DNA of 64,000 nucleotides from Sternotherus odoratus (lineage: Eukaryota > Chordata > Testudines > Kinosternidae). The DNA is taken from assembly GCA_032164245.1 (NCBI GenBank), contig JAVMKO010000005.1, forward strand, positions 57,149,442 to 57,213,441, written 5' to 3'. A program made the translations under genes and the position numbers. Under the pieces are notes generated by a model, which worked only from the letters and a program-made list of their open reading frames with translations, made no database searches and had not been told where the DNA came from. Positions 1-11,602 of this stretch are shown here, in pieces (within the stretch, counting starts at the first letter, position 1; every line of letters begins with the position of its first letter).

Positions 1-92
1 GGGCCCCGCCCCCCACTTCTCTCACCCCCCCCCCCCCCCCCGCTTGCTGAGTGTGTCCTGATATTTCCCTCCTCCCATCTGGTCACCCTAAG
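1..92. mobile_element. 3' end of a hAT-type miniature DNA element (cut by window edge)
   Basis: The C-rich stretch ends in a terminus reading ATCTGGTCACCCTAAG at about 79-94. This mirrors, in reverse complement, the GGTGACCAGGTGTCCCG start seen at about 16199, so both look like ends of one miniature family. A poly-C run lies at about 27-41. Only the right end is in the window; the left end and target duplication cannot be seen. The superfamily call is recalled, not computed. Confidence 0.5.
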
Positions 93-2456
93 CCCATTGT
101 ACTCAACACCATTAAATAGTCCTCATCTCTACAACAAACTTCCTGTCATTTTTAACATACAGCCTCTCCAATACATGCACCTACTCCTCTAAATCACAGA
201 TTTGTAACCTTAACTCTGACCACATTGAGCTAATGCTCTTCTATGAATGAACATTTTTGCACTACAAAAGTCTAGATTGTTTTATTATTACTTAAAGAAA
301 TCTGAGTTCAGAATTATGGTTATATGTTTGAGGGAAGTTCAGAGGAAGGGGACATTGGGTTATGGATGTTTTCTTCCTTGCTAGGCAACCACTGTTGTGC
401 ATCACATTAGTGGCTGCAAAAGTAAATCATAAGGGTGCAGTGATGGGTCACTTACTCATATTATTCACATTTGGGTACATTATGGGACAGATTCTCAACT
501 GGTGTAGATCAGCTTAGCTCTATTGACTTCAGCTCAACTATGATGAATTATATTAGCTGAGAAACTGGTCCCATATATTTAGCCTTTAAAAAACAACAAA
601 CAAAAACAAGCAACCCCCCACAAAAAATCCCCAGTAGTTTAGGATGTTCAAAAACTTGTGTAAAGGACCAGGAAAAATTGGTAGCTTAGCTAAACTCGTG
701 GGTAACTAAAGATGAAACTACATTTCACTGGAAACCTTGGAATTACAGTTTTTCAAACTGATTTTTCCTATCTCTGTCAGAGATATGGCTCAATTAAAGA
801 TGGTTTGGGGAGTGTAATGTATAGCTGTGGGCAACTGGAATTGAAGGCCTTTGAGCATTCTGAAATATCTTATTTCACTATAGATTCAGGAAGGAAAAGT
901 TGCATAGCTTTTGCTTCTCTAGCCATGCAAATCACAGCATGAGAAATAGCTTCCATGCCTCTTCTATAATGTGACTTCATTGCACCTGAAATTACATTGC
1001 AGAAATACTATTTTGAACTCCAGTTTCCCAGTGGAAAGCTTAGGTCAGGCAAAAGTAGCCTGGAGGGATACATTTGCCTGATTAAATTTGATATATTCTA
1101 TGCATCTTTCCTAGCTTCCAGCCTTCACTTAGTACATTTATTCTACAAACACTAAGCCAGTAATCAACTTCAGCACCCACCTATTAGAATTATTATTTTA
1201 CGATATATAACTTTTTACCCATGGACCTTGCTGCTTGTTTCATATAAACATAAGCTGTGAAACAATGACATTTGTGTCTGATCACTGCATGAGATCAACT
1301 GCATTGTATCTATGTACAAAGGTAGCTTAAGATTTTGTGTTGTCTTTTCAAATTAATGCCTGTTAGAAAAATGAATGATTCTCACCCAAGTCACAAAACA
1401 TCCAATAACAAAGAAAGCTAGATAAAATATTTCAAATGTAAAGGACTTTATCTTTGAAAATTTGTTTGTTTTTTTTAAAGGGAATTTTTAATGAAAACCT
1501 GTTGATTTTCTTAAGATATTTCATTTTTTCATGAAACTATTTGGGATATTTTTGGTTGAAAATTTAATCACAAATATTATTAACATCATTATGGACTTGT
1601 TTCATTTACTAAAAATGAGAATTTTTCAGAAAATGAATTTTTGATGCTTACCAAAAACCTTGTATTTTTGGCAAATAATTTTTTGGATAACATCTTCATA
1701 AAAATTGCAACAAAAAATCTATTAAAATTGATCTGTTTCAAATCCTGTAAAATATTAGCCACTTTGAAATGTTGATTTTTTTCATAGCAAATGTATTTCA
1801 TTTGTTGAAAAACTGTAAGCCAGTAATCTTTTTTTTTTTTTTTAAACAAAACAGGTTTTTGCTGTAGTCACAGTTATGTTCCATGTAATTACAGCATTAA
1901 GACCTGATGCAATGCCTAGTGACTTCAACGGGCTTTGGATTGGGACTTTTGACTCACTCCCAGAGGGAAAGTCCAAAAGCGGTCAAAATTCAGCTAGATA
2001 AATCACCTGTTTCTCATATTTAGCTGCTGCATGTAGAAATGGATGAATTATCTTGATTCTGTGATTTGTGCATGTATAAACAAAAACATACATTATTTCA
2101 GTTACACCAGGTATTGTATATTTTGGAAACATTTTGCAAAATCCCATTAATTGTGGATCAAACACTGCTTGCTATACTCATGCACAAAGTCTTATTGAGT
2201 AACCCAAGCAGGGTTTGACATAGAGCTATGCTGCACCGTTCACTGATCAAAACTGCCTTTTACTATGTTAAAAATCCTCCAAATCTGTGCTAGCAAAAAT
2301 TGCCAGTACACCTCTTCTATAAATAGATTTTTCACAAAACACTCTTGAAGAGAAATCTGCAAGTGCTGCTTAAAAAAAAAGAAGTTCTAAGTTTGAACTC
2401 GTCTGTTAGCAAATAGAGCATCTGAGGGGACAGTCTATGAATGGTGAGAATGACAG
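93..2456. other. AT-rich sequence without recognised genes
   Basis: No supported gene is seen. Short reading frames at 712-942, 1589-1849 and 1983-2165 have low-complexity or unremarkable products and no recognisable domain. The part at about 1455-1850 is rich in TTTTCA/TGAAAA words and resembles old miniature repeat debris of the kind also seen near 37450-37730. A poly-T tract sits at 1829-1843. Confidence 0.5.
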
Positions 2457-2720
2457 ACCCATGTTTTCAAAGCTATTTAGCCACCTAAAGATGCAGATAG
2501 GCACCTGGGATGAGTTTTAAAGGTGCCTAAGAATGGAGAAGAATGGTTGGCGCCTTATGCTCCACCAGGAGCGAAGAGGATAAGAAGCAGCATGTTAGTT
2601 GCCTGACTCCCATTGATTTTAATGGGATTTAGGTGCCTAAGCTGAAGAGGTACTTTTGAAAATCTCACTAAGTGCCTATCTTTGTGTTTAGGTACCTAAA
2701 TAGCTTTGAAAATCTGGCCC
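2457..2720. mobile_element. Palindromic miniature inverted-repeat element
   Basis: The left arm, from TTTTCAAAGCTATTTAG at 2464, is mirrored by CTAAATAGCTTTGAAAA ending at 2712. The similarity continues inward for about 41 bases, through GATAGGCAC on the left and GTGCCTATC on the right. A second inner palindrome, CCCATTGATTTTAATGGG, lies at about 2609-2626. It has no coding capacity. This is a non-autonomous DNA element of unknown superfamily. Related fragments occur at 7750-7846 and probably 59525-59730. Confidence 0.6.
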
Positions 2721-3904
2721 TACATGTATTCTCTGAAGACAAGTTTGTCAAAATGGGTAACTCTGTGGTGTTTAAGTGGTATTGTTTCAACGTTTGGTTG
2801 AAAATATAAAAATATAATCTGATTTTAGTTTTCTTTTGCCTGTGACTGTTGACATGATGCCCTCTTTACTTGTTGGGTAGCCTTAAACCTTGGGTTGGTT
2901 TCCTAAACTTCTGCAGTAAGCAAGCAATTTGCCCCATCCCTTGCTATGAGACACAGTAATTTTAATTAGTTGCTGCATAAACCTGTTAATCTATTGATGT
3001 GCACCCACCTGTTTTGTTTTTAATGCCAAGCTCTCCATAATTAATAGGCAGACTTGATATACAGGATACGTCACAAGGTCCATATAAGCATTCTTCTTTG
3101 GAACTACAATAGACCATGTAGCACAGCCCAGGGTGCACACAAGACTAAAACAGGACATTTCTTCTGTTATAAGCTGCAAATAATAGATAAAATGCTTTAA
3201 GCATCTTAATGAGAGTCCTGAAGAAAGTACCCACTTTATATTTAATAAAGTATTTGTTGTCTGTTGACTACCCATGGATTGTAAAAGCAGCACCTATTGA
3301 AGTTTAATTAGCATAAAAGGTTGGTGTAATTAATTGCAGATTACATATTCAAATCAATACATTTGCTAGTGGGATGCTGCAAACTCATTGAGTATTTAGG
3401 CATGTAGTCATTAGTTAGCGAGATACAGTAGCTGTATCAAATTAGTAAGACATCAATTAACTTGTGAAATGCCTGTTTATGTTTTAGGTGATCTCAAATA
3501 AGTGACATATAAGCAATAGATGCAGAACCTTTTGTTTAGTGGGTGTGATAAATGCTGATGCAGGGCTTGATTCTCAATTTTCCCTGAGGCCCCACTACAC
3601 AGTTCTGGCCATATAATAGGGTTTTAACATGGACATAAATTACATTTAACTTTAAGGCAGTGCGATCTAAGGGTCCTTAGAGTAAATGAGCTATGCTTTC
3701 AGTCCTTTAAAACTTAGGGCCCTGTCTTGAAGTGAATGGGACTAATCACTTGTGTTGTAAATTGTACAAACCTCCCTTGATCTATTGGGATTAGCTAACT
3801 ATAATAATGTACAAACTGATGCTAAACACACTGTTAGCTGAACAATGCATGTTATTTCTGCAGTTCAGGCCAGGAACTATGTTCAAAGTATGATTTAAAA
3901 AGTT
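2721..3904. other. AT-rich sequence without recognised features
   Basis: No gene or clear repeat is recognised. The minus-strand frame at 2991-3293 (100 codons) has no recognisable domain. Confidence 0.5.
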
Positions 3905-4070
3905 AAATAATAATTAATAATACCTAGCTCTTACATAGTGCTTTTCATCAGTAGATCTCAGTGCTTCACAATCTGTAATGGATTTATCCTTGCATCACTC
4001 CTGGGAGGTAGGGAAGTGCTATTATCCCCATACAGAAAAGGAACTGAGTAGCAGAGAGGCTTAAGTAATT
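3905..4070 (-). repeat. tRNA-type SINE body/tail, minus strand
   Basis: Read on the minus strand, this gives the usual conserved body and tail of amniote SINEs. It has CTCAGTTCC with a following short A-rich step, then a segment ending in GCACTATGTAAGAGCTAGGTATTATTAATTATTATT. The tail matches the pieces at 8340-8420 and 11425-11600. The tRNA-like head is not clearly preserved here. Confidence 0.6.
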
Positions 4071-4332
4071 TTTCATAGATTCCAAGGCCAGAAGGGATAA
4101 TAATTGTGATCATCTAGTCTGACCTCCTATATAACACCCTCACTGTCAAAAATGTACACTTTATTTCCAGTCTGAATTTGTTTAACATCAGCTGCCAGCC
4201 ATTAAATCATCTCATACCTTTCTCTGCTATATGGAAGAGCCTATTATTAAATATTTGTTTTCCATATAGATGCTGATAGATGCTAACCCTTCTCTTTGTT
4301 AGCTAAATTGATTAAGCCCCTGGAAGCTATCA
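4071..4332 (-). mobile_element. Old CR1-type LINE 3' fragment, first part
   Basis: Begins with TCATAGATTCCAAGGCCAGAAGGG and continues GATCATCTAGTCTGACCTCC, the reverse complement of a typical CR1/L3-like 3' end. It is diverged. The element resumes after 4640, because a Penelope-like end was inserted at 4346-4626. Confidence 0.6.
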
Positions 4333-4345
4333 CTATATAAAGCAG
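4333..4345. repeat. Target site duplication, left copy
   Basis: Thirteen bases, CTATATAAAGCAG, are repeated exactly at 4627-4639 on the other side of the inserted Penelope-like end. Confidence 0.8.
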
Positions 4346-4626
4346 AGGTAACAAAGTCCTGTGGCACCTTAAATACTAACTATACCCACCCTCCCTGATT
4401 GGAGATAACAAGCTGGTTCAGCCTAATTGGACTAACCTTGTAACCTCCCACCTGGCTCTTGCCTACTTTTCTATACCTGCCTCTGGACACTTCCACTGCC
4501 TGCATCCGACGAAGTGGGTATTAGCCCACGAAAGCTTATGCTTCAAAACTTTATAGTTAGTCTTTAAGGTGCCACAGGACTTTGTTACCTCTGCTATTCC
4601 AGACTAACCCGGCTACCTCTCTGATT
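4346..4626 (+). mobile_element. Penelope-like element 3' end with inverted head
   Basis: The plus-sense part (about 4385-4626) starts a few bases before the TGA stop of the PLE gene. It then runs through the 3' UTR and a hammerhead-like motif (4502-4541) to the terminus CTACCTCTCTGATTCT. In front of it, 4346-4384 is the reverse complement of the terminal region (compare 4551-4592). The whole unit is flanked by CTATATAAAGCAG at 4333-4345 and 4627-4639. It interrupts an old CR1. The AGCAG part of the left copy also matches the inverted head, so the duplication may be only about 8 bases, with the rest microhomology. Confidence 0.8.
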
Positions 4627-4639
4627 CTATATAAAGCAG

Positions 4640-4900
4640 GTTTTCTAATTCTTTAAGCATTCTTGTGGCTCTTCTCTGAACGCTCTCCAATTAATCAACA
4701 TCCTTAAATTGTGGACACCAAAACTAGGGCCAGTATTGCAGCACCAGTCACATGAGTGCCAAATACAGAAATAAATGACCTCTCTACTGCTATTAAAGAT
4801 TCCCCTGTCTGTGCATGCCAAGATACATTAACCTTTTGGGCCACAATGCCACACTGAGAGTTTATATTCAGCCGATTATCCATCATATCTCACATTGGCT
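4640..4900 (-). mobile_element. Old CR1-type LINE 3' fragment, second part
   Basis: Continues the fragment interrupted at 4332. Segments such as TTCTTGTGGCTCTTCTCTGAA and CAACATCCTTAAATTGTGGAC resemble the reverse complement of CR1 ORF2 near its C-terminus. The right limit is approximate. Confidence 0.5.
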
Positions 4901-5349
4901 ATACTTTTCAGATTGCTGAGGATAAAGATTTAACAAGTTGAATGGAATGGCATTTCTTTTCATTGTTCATCTGTGAAATGGAGACAATTGCAGGAGGAAG
5001 AAGTGAAATATTATGCATTCATGACTAGAGGAACATGGCAGTTCTGGAAATAAATCTAATTCACACTGTTGTTTTTTTTTTAAAAAACAAACAAACTAGC
5101 ATATTCCTTTTCCAACCACTTGTGTAAGTGGGAAAACATGCCCAATAACAATAAAGGCACAAGGATTTGGAAAGCTGCAGCAGCTATTGTTTTTCTTCTG
5201 CTCATCAGTAAATACATTTTTGGATGGCTTTTGTTTTAGAGGTTGGAATGAACAATGAGCTTCAATATTTGTTTTTCACTGTGTAGTGGTTGGAAAATTG
5301 CTGTCTTTACATATGGTTTTGTATAGCAGGAGTTTAGTTGAATAATGGC
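4901..5349. other. Sequence without recognised features
   Basis: AT-rich DNA with T- and A-runs near 5070-5090. No gene or repeat is recognised. Confidence 0.4.
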
Positions 5350-5470
5350 TATGGGAAAGGAAGGATGGTTCAGTGAATAGGGCATTAGCCTAAGATTTGG
5401 GAGATGTGGGTTTAAATTCTGCTCTACCAGACTTCTGCGACTTTGATCAGTGTCCTCAGTCACCCATCTT
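5350..5470 (+). repeat. tRNA-derived SINE, head region
   Basis: GGATGGTTCAGTGAATAGGG resembles a tRNA A-box, and GGTTTAAATTCTGCTC about 30 bases later is a good B-box. The segment that follows (GACTTTGATCAG...CCTCAGTCACCCATCTTCC) aligns with the conserved middle of amniote SINEs. The 3' tail is missing. Other copies are at 22880, 52955, 58415 and 61625. Confidence 0.65.
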
Positions 5471-7749
5471 CCAAAGGATGTGGGGACAGTGTTGCAGTGA
5501 CAGATAATGCAGAGAATGATTCAGTAGCCCTGAGGCTCCCTACTACCCAGTGAAATCACCTAAAACTGGGCTATGTGTTGGAACCTCAGAACACAGCATT
5601 ACAGCTAGAGGCAGCAGCGGTGGTGAGCCACAGTGAGCAGAAAGTGATGGCAGAAACAGCAATAAGAAAAGGGGTCAGCAGCAGAAGCATTGCTCAACCT
5701 CCCCTCACCCCTCCAGGGATGGGAGGCAAACCTAAGCAAACACACCCTTAAATTCTGGGGCTTTTGCTGACTTTGGACAACCAACTCTAAATGGGGTGCA
5801 GCAGAGGGAAAGGGGAGTGGTGCATTTAAGGGACATTCATCTGTCAGACTTTCAAACCACAAGGTGCGAAACTGAGGCAAAGGACTACTGCCTAAGGTTC
5901 TGTGTGGCAGGTGTTTACTTAGTTTTGCATACACAGAAATCCTTGGTGTGGTGTTTTCCCAACTTAATGCTGAACTCCCTTTTCCTTTTAATAGAATTTT
6001 CTTTGTTATACATACTCAGTGCTTGCATGTGGGGAAGTATTGCTTCTTAGAGGCACCTGGGATGCTGGTTGGTTTTCCCAGATTTCTGGGTGGGGACTCA
6101 AACCTGTTCTTCTTTTTTTTTTTTTTAGTGCTAAGAGGAACCCTTAGGTATTGAACCTAGCTCTTGTTGTCAGTCACCTGGCATAAGGGTTACATGTACT
6201 TGCTACTAGGAATTTTTCCATGCAACAGAACAAGAGGATATAGTAAAAACTAGTGCACACACTTAATATTGTGGTATAACGCAATAAGGTACTTCAAGAA
6301 GACCTTTATAATGCAGATGACACTGATTTACTGCTATGTTCTACAAAGTAATGGGAAGTCTTTCATTGTTAGAAGTTGATTGACAGTTCCGGACAGGAAT
6401 CACAATAATCTAGATCGCTCAGGCTTCTAGCTGATGGAGTATCCTGAAAGCTGAAAATCAAGGTGAGCCCGAGGTAAATAATCCAAGCCCAGGTTTCCAT
6501 TATAAAAACTCTGATTCTCCTACCAAGTCATCAGTTTTTTTTTCTTCTGACAAGTGGCAGTTATTTGTCAAGTGGTTAAGAATGTCACAGGGGACAGTAC
6601 ATATCTGAAATGAGGTTGTCCTTGATTGATTAAGAAAGGGTTTAAAAGTACAGGTTTCCTCCATTGTTATGTTTCTGGGACTATTCAGGAACAAGCAGCA
6701 GCTCAGGTGTTTTGTCTATAGCTAGATAGGGTCAAGTAAGATTACAGAGAAATATCTTTCCATACAGGAAATACCTGCGGTGCATGAGATATACAGCCAA
6801 AGTTCCATATGCATTGTATGTATTTTAAAAAAAAATATGTGGAAAAAATGTAGGGAGGGAATAATAACACTGCAAACACCACTGGATAGAGACAGACTTA
6901 GTGCAAGCAAAAGCAATGCAAGCTGCCCCTACTTCCCTGCCCGAATGCTAACCTGCAATACCCCCTTTTCATTTGAGTTCTAGCTCCCTTTGAGCACAGA
7001 CTGCTAATCGCAGCTGACAAAGCCTGTGCGTGTGTAGCAGTTGTGTGATGTGCACACGTACGGAGAAGGACAAGACCACCAAACTAATCGTAACTTGTGA
7101 CCTAATCAAGGATCTGAACCCAAGTCTCCTGAGATGAAAAGCTATTGCACTTATTTTTCATCTGAAAAGCCATTTGGAGTGCATATAGACCGTTCCCCTG
7201 GAGAGAAAGTGTCAGACTGATGTACTGCAGCACAAAATGGGAGTGTAAATGTATGTGATGTTCATGGACTAGTGAATGGGGCTAGTTTACTACTAAATGA
7301 ATTACTAACAAAACAAATGGGCCAACTCCAACCCCAGACTCTTTCTTATTTAAAGATGACATTAGCAGAGCTCAAAGAGGTGTTGATTCCGGCATGTTTC
7401 CGACGACATTGTCATGTCAAAGAAAGTTTAAGTGTGAAAATTTGTTTTCATTTTTATTTTGAATTTATAAGGACAGAAAACGTAGCTTAACAGAAATTAC
7501 AGAAATGGAAATGGCTTATTGCTATCATGTCATAATGGTAAAAATTCATTTGTTCAGGGGCTCCTTGGTTAATATAGGTGCTCTTGAAATTAACTAACTT
7601 TCATACTGAATAATCAGGAAGACTTATTGAGCCTGCTCTATTTCACAAGAATGCAGATAAGCAGTCGGTTTTATTGCGTGAGCATTACTGAGTTAAGGCA
7701 GATTGCATGGCCAGGGTTTTGATGCTGATGCTAGTTCAGAAATATAGGC
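5471..7749. other. Sequence without recognised features
   Basis: Frames at 5605-5934 and 5796-6154 overlap on opposite strands and have no recognisable domain. There is a poly-T tract near 6111-6126 and an A-run near 6828. No host gene is visible. Confidence 0.45.
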
Positions 7750-7846
7750 TGAATTTTTCAAAGGACCCCCAGGGAGTTAGGCACCCAAATCTTACTTAAT
7801 TTCATTGGGAGCCTATAATCCTTAGGCTCCTTTGAAATTCCACGCC
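7750..7846. repeat. Fragment of a palindromic miniature element
   Basis: TTTTTCAAAGGACCC at the left is mirrored by GGCTCCTTTGAAATT at the right, with TTAGGCACCC and a CATTGGGAGCC word between them. This is the layout seen in the element at 2457-2720. Confidence 0.5.
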
Positions 7847-8339
7847 ACAGAGACTAGACTAGCAGTCTATGATTGTGATTTTTTTTCTCTGGAAAGGCTC
7901 TAGGTTCAAGGCCAACTTTCTGTTTCAGCAGGAGATGGGTTTACCAGTTTATTCAGTTTCTGGGGAGCGAGGCCCTTGCAGTGCTGTGGAAAGACATCTT
8001 CTGGTTCATTTGGGATCAGGGCTGACAGGATCTGGGGCTGGTTCTACCTTACAGGCATATCAGGCAGTTGCTGAGGCCAGGAAAATATTTAGTAAATGTT
8101 AGTGTGTGGAGGGTGTACATATTTGTTTGCTGAGGGCAGCATATATCTGAGTCCAGCAAGGCTTGCCCAAGTGAATTGCTCAACAAGAGGCCATTGGGGG
8201 GGGGGGGGGGAGATTGATGAGAAATGAACAAGGAGAATCCCAAAAGAATCTTTTTTCATTCCCAGTAAAATCCATGAAGAGCCTTATAAAAAAATCTTAT
8301 AAAAATAGTTTGGTAAATTCATGATCTTAAAAATCTGTT
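7847..8339. other. Sequence without recognised gene; poly-G tract
   Basis: A poly-G run of about 15 bases sits at 8196-8210. No supported gene is seen. Confidence 0.45.
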
Positions 8340-8425
8340 CTTTGTATTACAGTAGCAGCTAGAGAAGCCCCAACTAAGATTGGGGCCCCATTTGGCTAGG
8401 CACTGTACAAACACAGAAGTCTTCC
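8340..8425 (-). repeat. SINE 3' tail, minus strand
   Basis: GTATTACAGTAGCAGCTAGAG...GGGGCCCCATTTGGCTAGGCACTGTACAAACACA is the reverse complement of the conserved SINE tail that is also present at 31660 (plus strand) and 53130 (plus strand). Confidence 0.65.
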
Positions 8426-9806
8426 CAGCTACATCACTGGGAAAAATATAGAGATAGTGGGAGGATTCAGAGAAGGAAGTGCAATGAAAAATAAAGAAGA
8501 ATATTCAAAGCCTCCTGGCAAATGTCAGATGTAGCAAACTAAAGAGAGTTTTGAAATGTGTGTTTACAGCAGATCCAGTTAATAGTAAAATCACTGGTTC
8601 ATTTTTTGATCCCAAAATTGCTTCAAAAATCCTCCTCTGGTTAGAAAACCATATTTAATCTGCATTTTCTACACAGTCTGTAGAAAATAGTGTGATCTAT
8701 ATAGCAAAAAACCTGCAATGGTGATTTCCATTTGTGCATTACGTTTTGCTCACATTTTACAGAAGTGGCATTAATTAGTGCCAGATTACATGTTATATTT
8801 ACATTACTATCAAAAGAATATGCCTTGATTAAAGTTCATAAAATGAAAAAAAGAGAGAGATTAAGGAAGATTTGGCACTTGCTATAAAGAAAATATTGCC
8901 AAAAAATTGTAATGAGAATAGTGTTAAACTGTAAAAAAATAAAAATAAAAATTGGAAGAACCAACAGCAAATGGGGGTAGCAGAATCAGAAGAAAAGTTA
9001 TACCCTGAATAGAAACATTGATATGATTATTGTCTTATACTGAAAATACTAGCCTGTTTGGTGAAGCTACGATGCCAACTGTACACTGTAATTTTAAGTT
9101 GGATACCCTGTGTCATATTACATTTGACTAAGCAAAGTTCCTTGGGGTAATTTGGTCTGAGGGATTTATACAACAAACCATTTACATGAATTTTCCAATA
9201 TTTACAGGACATTTCCTCAGCACAGCACTGCAGTAGATTTCTCTGTGGTTTGTTATATAATGACATTTGGAAAATGGGTCATTTTGACTTATATTGAAAA
9301 TGCTGTATCAAGTCCTGAGGTTTAATGCCAGTCTTAACTGGGATTTAGTTCATCACCCGTCTGCATGTAAATGAAGAGATGGCTAGCTCTACCTCTCATG
9401 AAGAACCCAACTTTTTTGTATGGGAAATAAATATATATTACAGCTATAGAGTATATATAATGTGGAAATTGATACAGATATTGTATGTGTAAATGAATAT
9501 ATAATGTACTAGGAAATATGTGATGGGGTGGTATAAAGATTGCAGGTAGGTAGGAATGTTGCATTATTTGTGATTGACTTTTGGATTGAATAGTAGAGGT
9601 GATTCCAGATAAAAGCAGCTAAAATTAACTAATTGACTATGACATGATACTAAGAATGTTCAAGAAACCAAATAACCCAAGTTCAGCCAAATTTCTTGCC
9701 TAAAGACAAAGCAATACAGTACAGGAAAGTTAATGCATCACCAATCCTTCCCAGAAGCAAAGTCTTGCAGCATATTCATTCAGTTCACCTTATACAGAAG
9801 ATGTCC
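8426..9806. other. AT-rich sequence without recognised features
   Basis: Contains A-rich stretches near 8845 and 8930-8950. The frames at 9027-9266 and 9334-9564 (minus) carry no recognisable domain. Confidence 0.45.
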
Positions 9807-9814
9807 CCTTAAAC

Positions 9815-10422
9815 CAAGGGTTCTCAAAGTGGGGGTTGCGACCCCTCGAGGGGTCGTGGGCCACTTTTGTGGGGGTTGCCAGACCCTACCCCAGTAACTC
9901 CCTGCTGCGGGATCCCCGGCCGCCGGCGGCTGCCTGAGCAGCCGCGATCTCCGGGGCCGCCGCCGGCTGCTGGAGCTGCGATCTCCAGGGCTGCTGGTGG
10001 CTGCGATCTCCGGGGCCGCCGGCGGCTGCCGGAGCCGCGATCTCCGGGGCCACCGGCGGCTGCTGGAGCCGCGATCTCTGGGGCCGCCGGCGGCTGCCCG
10101 AGCCGCGATCTCCGAGGCCGCTGGTGGCGGCTCCAGCCGCCAGCCCCAGGCGGTGGCTCCAGCCGTGATACCCGGGCAGCGGCGAGCCCCGAGCCCCGGC
10201 GGCTGCTCGAGCCCCGGTCGCCAGCGGGGCCCAGGGCCGGGGCCCAGCCGGGAGCCCGCCCGCGGCAGGGACTGGGGGACGGGGTGTTCGGCACGGTTGT
10301 GGGTTTTTTTTGGTGGTTTTGGTTTTTTTTTTTGTAATTTGGCGGCTTTTCGGTGGAGGGGTCGCGCCGGGCCGCTGGAGTACAAGAAGGGGTCGCGGTC
10401 TCAAAAAGTTTGAGAACCGCTG
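9815..10422. mobile_element. Non-autonomous hAT-type transposon with internal GC-rich array
   Basis: The left terminus CAAGGGTTCTCAAAG and the right terminus TTTGAGAACCGCTG (ending 10422) are inverted repeats. The GGGGTTGCGACCCC / GGGGTCGCGGTC words continue the match inward. Eight-base flanks CCTTAAAC (9807-9814) and CTTTAAAC (10423-10430) differ at one base, which fits the 8-bp target duplication of hAT elements. The interior is very GC-rich. The long overlapping frames on both strands at 9780-10413 (up to 201 codons) are proline/arginine/alanine-rich products of the repeat and are not genes. Confidence 0.85.
9942..10140. repeat. 34-bp GC-rich tandem repeat
   Basis: About six units start with GCGATCTCCGGGGCCGCC and continue CGGCTGCCGGAGCC. 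One unit is shortened at about 9974-10000. The array lies inside the hAT-type element and gives a local CpG-dense block in an AT-rich region. Confidence 0.8.
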
Positions 10423-10430
10423 CTTTAAAC

Positions 10431-11424
10431 TGTCTTAAATGCCCCGTTAAACTGGCTGTTCACAAATTACAGAGCACAGTTCATGTCACTTAAAGTTGAA
10501 GTTTAACTAGACAGCTTGAGGCAGCTTCGTCTTGGGTTCCAACCTGTACTTTTTCATCTTTCACTTGAATAGTACATTTAAAACATCAAGGGGCGGGGCA
10601 TGAATGCTCATACAAAGCATTCATACGTCTCGCATCATTTCCTTGTGCCACGTTGCATCTTTATTTCATAATACCTGACCATCTAGCTTTTGACGGTGTT
10701 CGTTTGCTTAAGCCAAGTGCTGAGTTATACTTGTCCCACAACATTGTGGGATATGACTTTGGTGTAAGTGAGAAAGAATAAGCATAGTACAATTTAACAT
10801 GATTATCCAACATACACATACATACACTACCATGCCCATAATCCCTATTAATGTGGTGTGTTTATGAATATAATCTAGTTGCATTGGCTAACAATGCTAT
10901 CTGTTCTTCACATGGTATATGTGTTCCAGGAGGAAGTTAAAAAACAACAACCCTATTTTAAGAATGAGTTTCAGTAATATGTATTGGGACTATTTGTTGT
11001 CTCCCTTCAAAGGTGTCTTAGTTTACTATGAATCTCAATTGTGAAGGCCTCAGGGGAAGAGAAATTAAAAATATTGAATGTAAGACACCTGCAAGAATGA
11101 CCTAATATAGTGTTTTTATATATAAAAAAATCATGGCTTTAATCCCAATACCTTTTATGGCTATTGGTGAGTGCTGTGTCTCTCACTGGGATTCTGGGGA
11201 TCTTCCTTCCTAAGGGTCCCTCTCTTTAGCCCTGTGGGGCCCTGGGACATCAGCCATAAAAGCCATGACAATGTTATGGGTGAAAAAAAATGCTGTCTGT
11301 CTGGGACTGAATCTTCTCCCCTCTAGGCCTTCGGCAGGTGTGATTTGGAGCAGAACATTCAATAGTGCAGGAGAGGAGGAGGAAGAAACACTTCTCTGGC
11401 AGGCTGAGTTTTTAAAATAAAATA
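10431..11424. other. Sequence without recognised features
   Basis: AT-rich, no gene or clear repeat recognised. Confidence 0.45.
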
Positions 11425-11602
11425 ATGCTTTTCATTCATAAATTTCAAAGTGCTTTACAAAGGAGGCCAGTCTCATTATTTACAGATTGGGACACTGAAT
11501 TCAAGCAATTTGCCCAATGTCACGAAGCAGGCCAGTGGCAGAACGAGGAATAGAAAGTGGGTCTCTGAGTCTCCATCCAGTGTACTGTATTCTGGGCCAC
11601 AC
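11425..11602 (-). repeat. tRNA-derived SINE, minus strand
   Basis: CAAAGTGCTTTACAAAGGAGG, TTTACAGATTGGGACACTGAA, GCCAGTGGCAG and a final GGGCCACACTGCC are the reverse complement of the plus-strand SINE layout. That layout runs: head with GGGC...GTGG, NNCCAGC, TCACTTNACCTC, CCCATCTGTAAAATGGG, GCTTTGA. The reading frame on the plus strand here (11450-11647) is a by-product. Confidence 0.75.

Noticed and set aside
5350..5470. Possible tRNA gene
   Set aside because: The promoter boxes are good, but the sequence continues into a SINE body and lacks a proper cloverleaf.
5605..5934. 109-codon minus-strand frame
   Set aside because: Unremarkable composition, overlaps an opposite-strand frame and shows no recognisable motif.
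9942..10140. Possible CRISPR-like array
   Set aside because: The units are contiguous with no unique spacers, and the DNA is from a vertebrate.
9780..10413. Five overlapping reading frames of 138-201 codons on both strands
   Set aside because: They lie in a GC-rich tandem repeat inside a hAT-type element. The products are low-complexity and open frames occur on both strands because stops are rare in GC-rich DNA.
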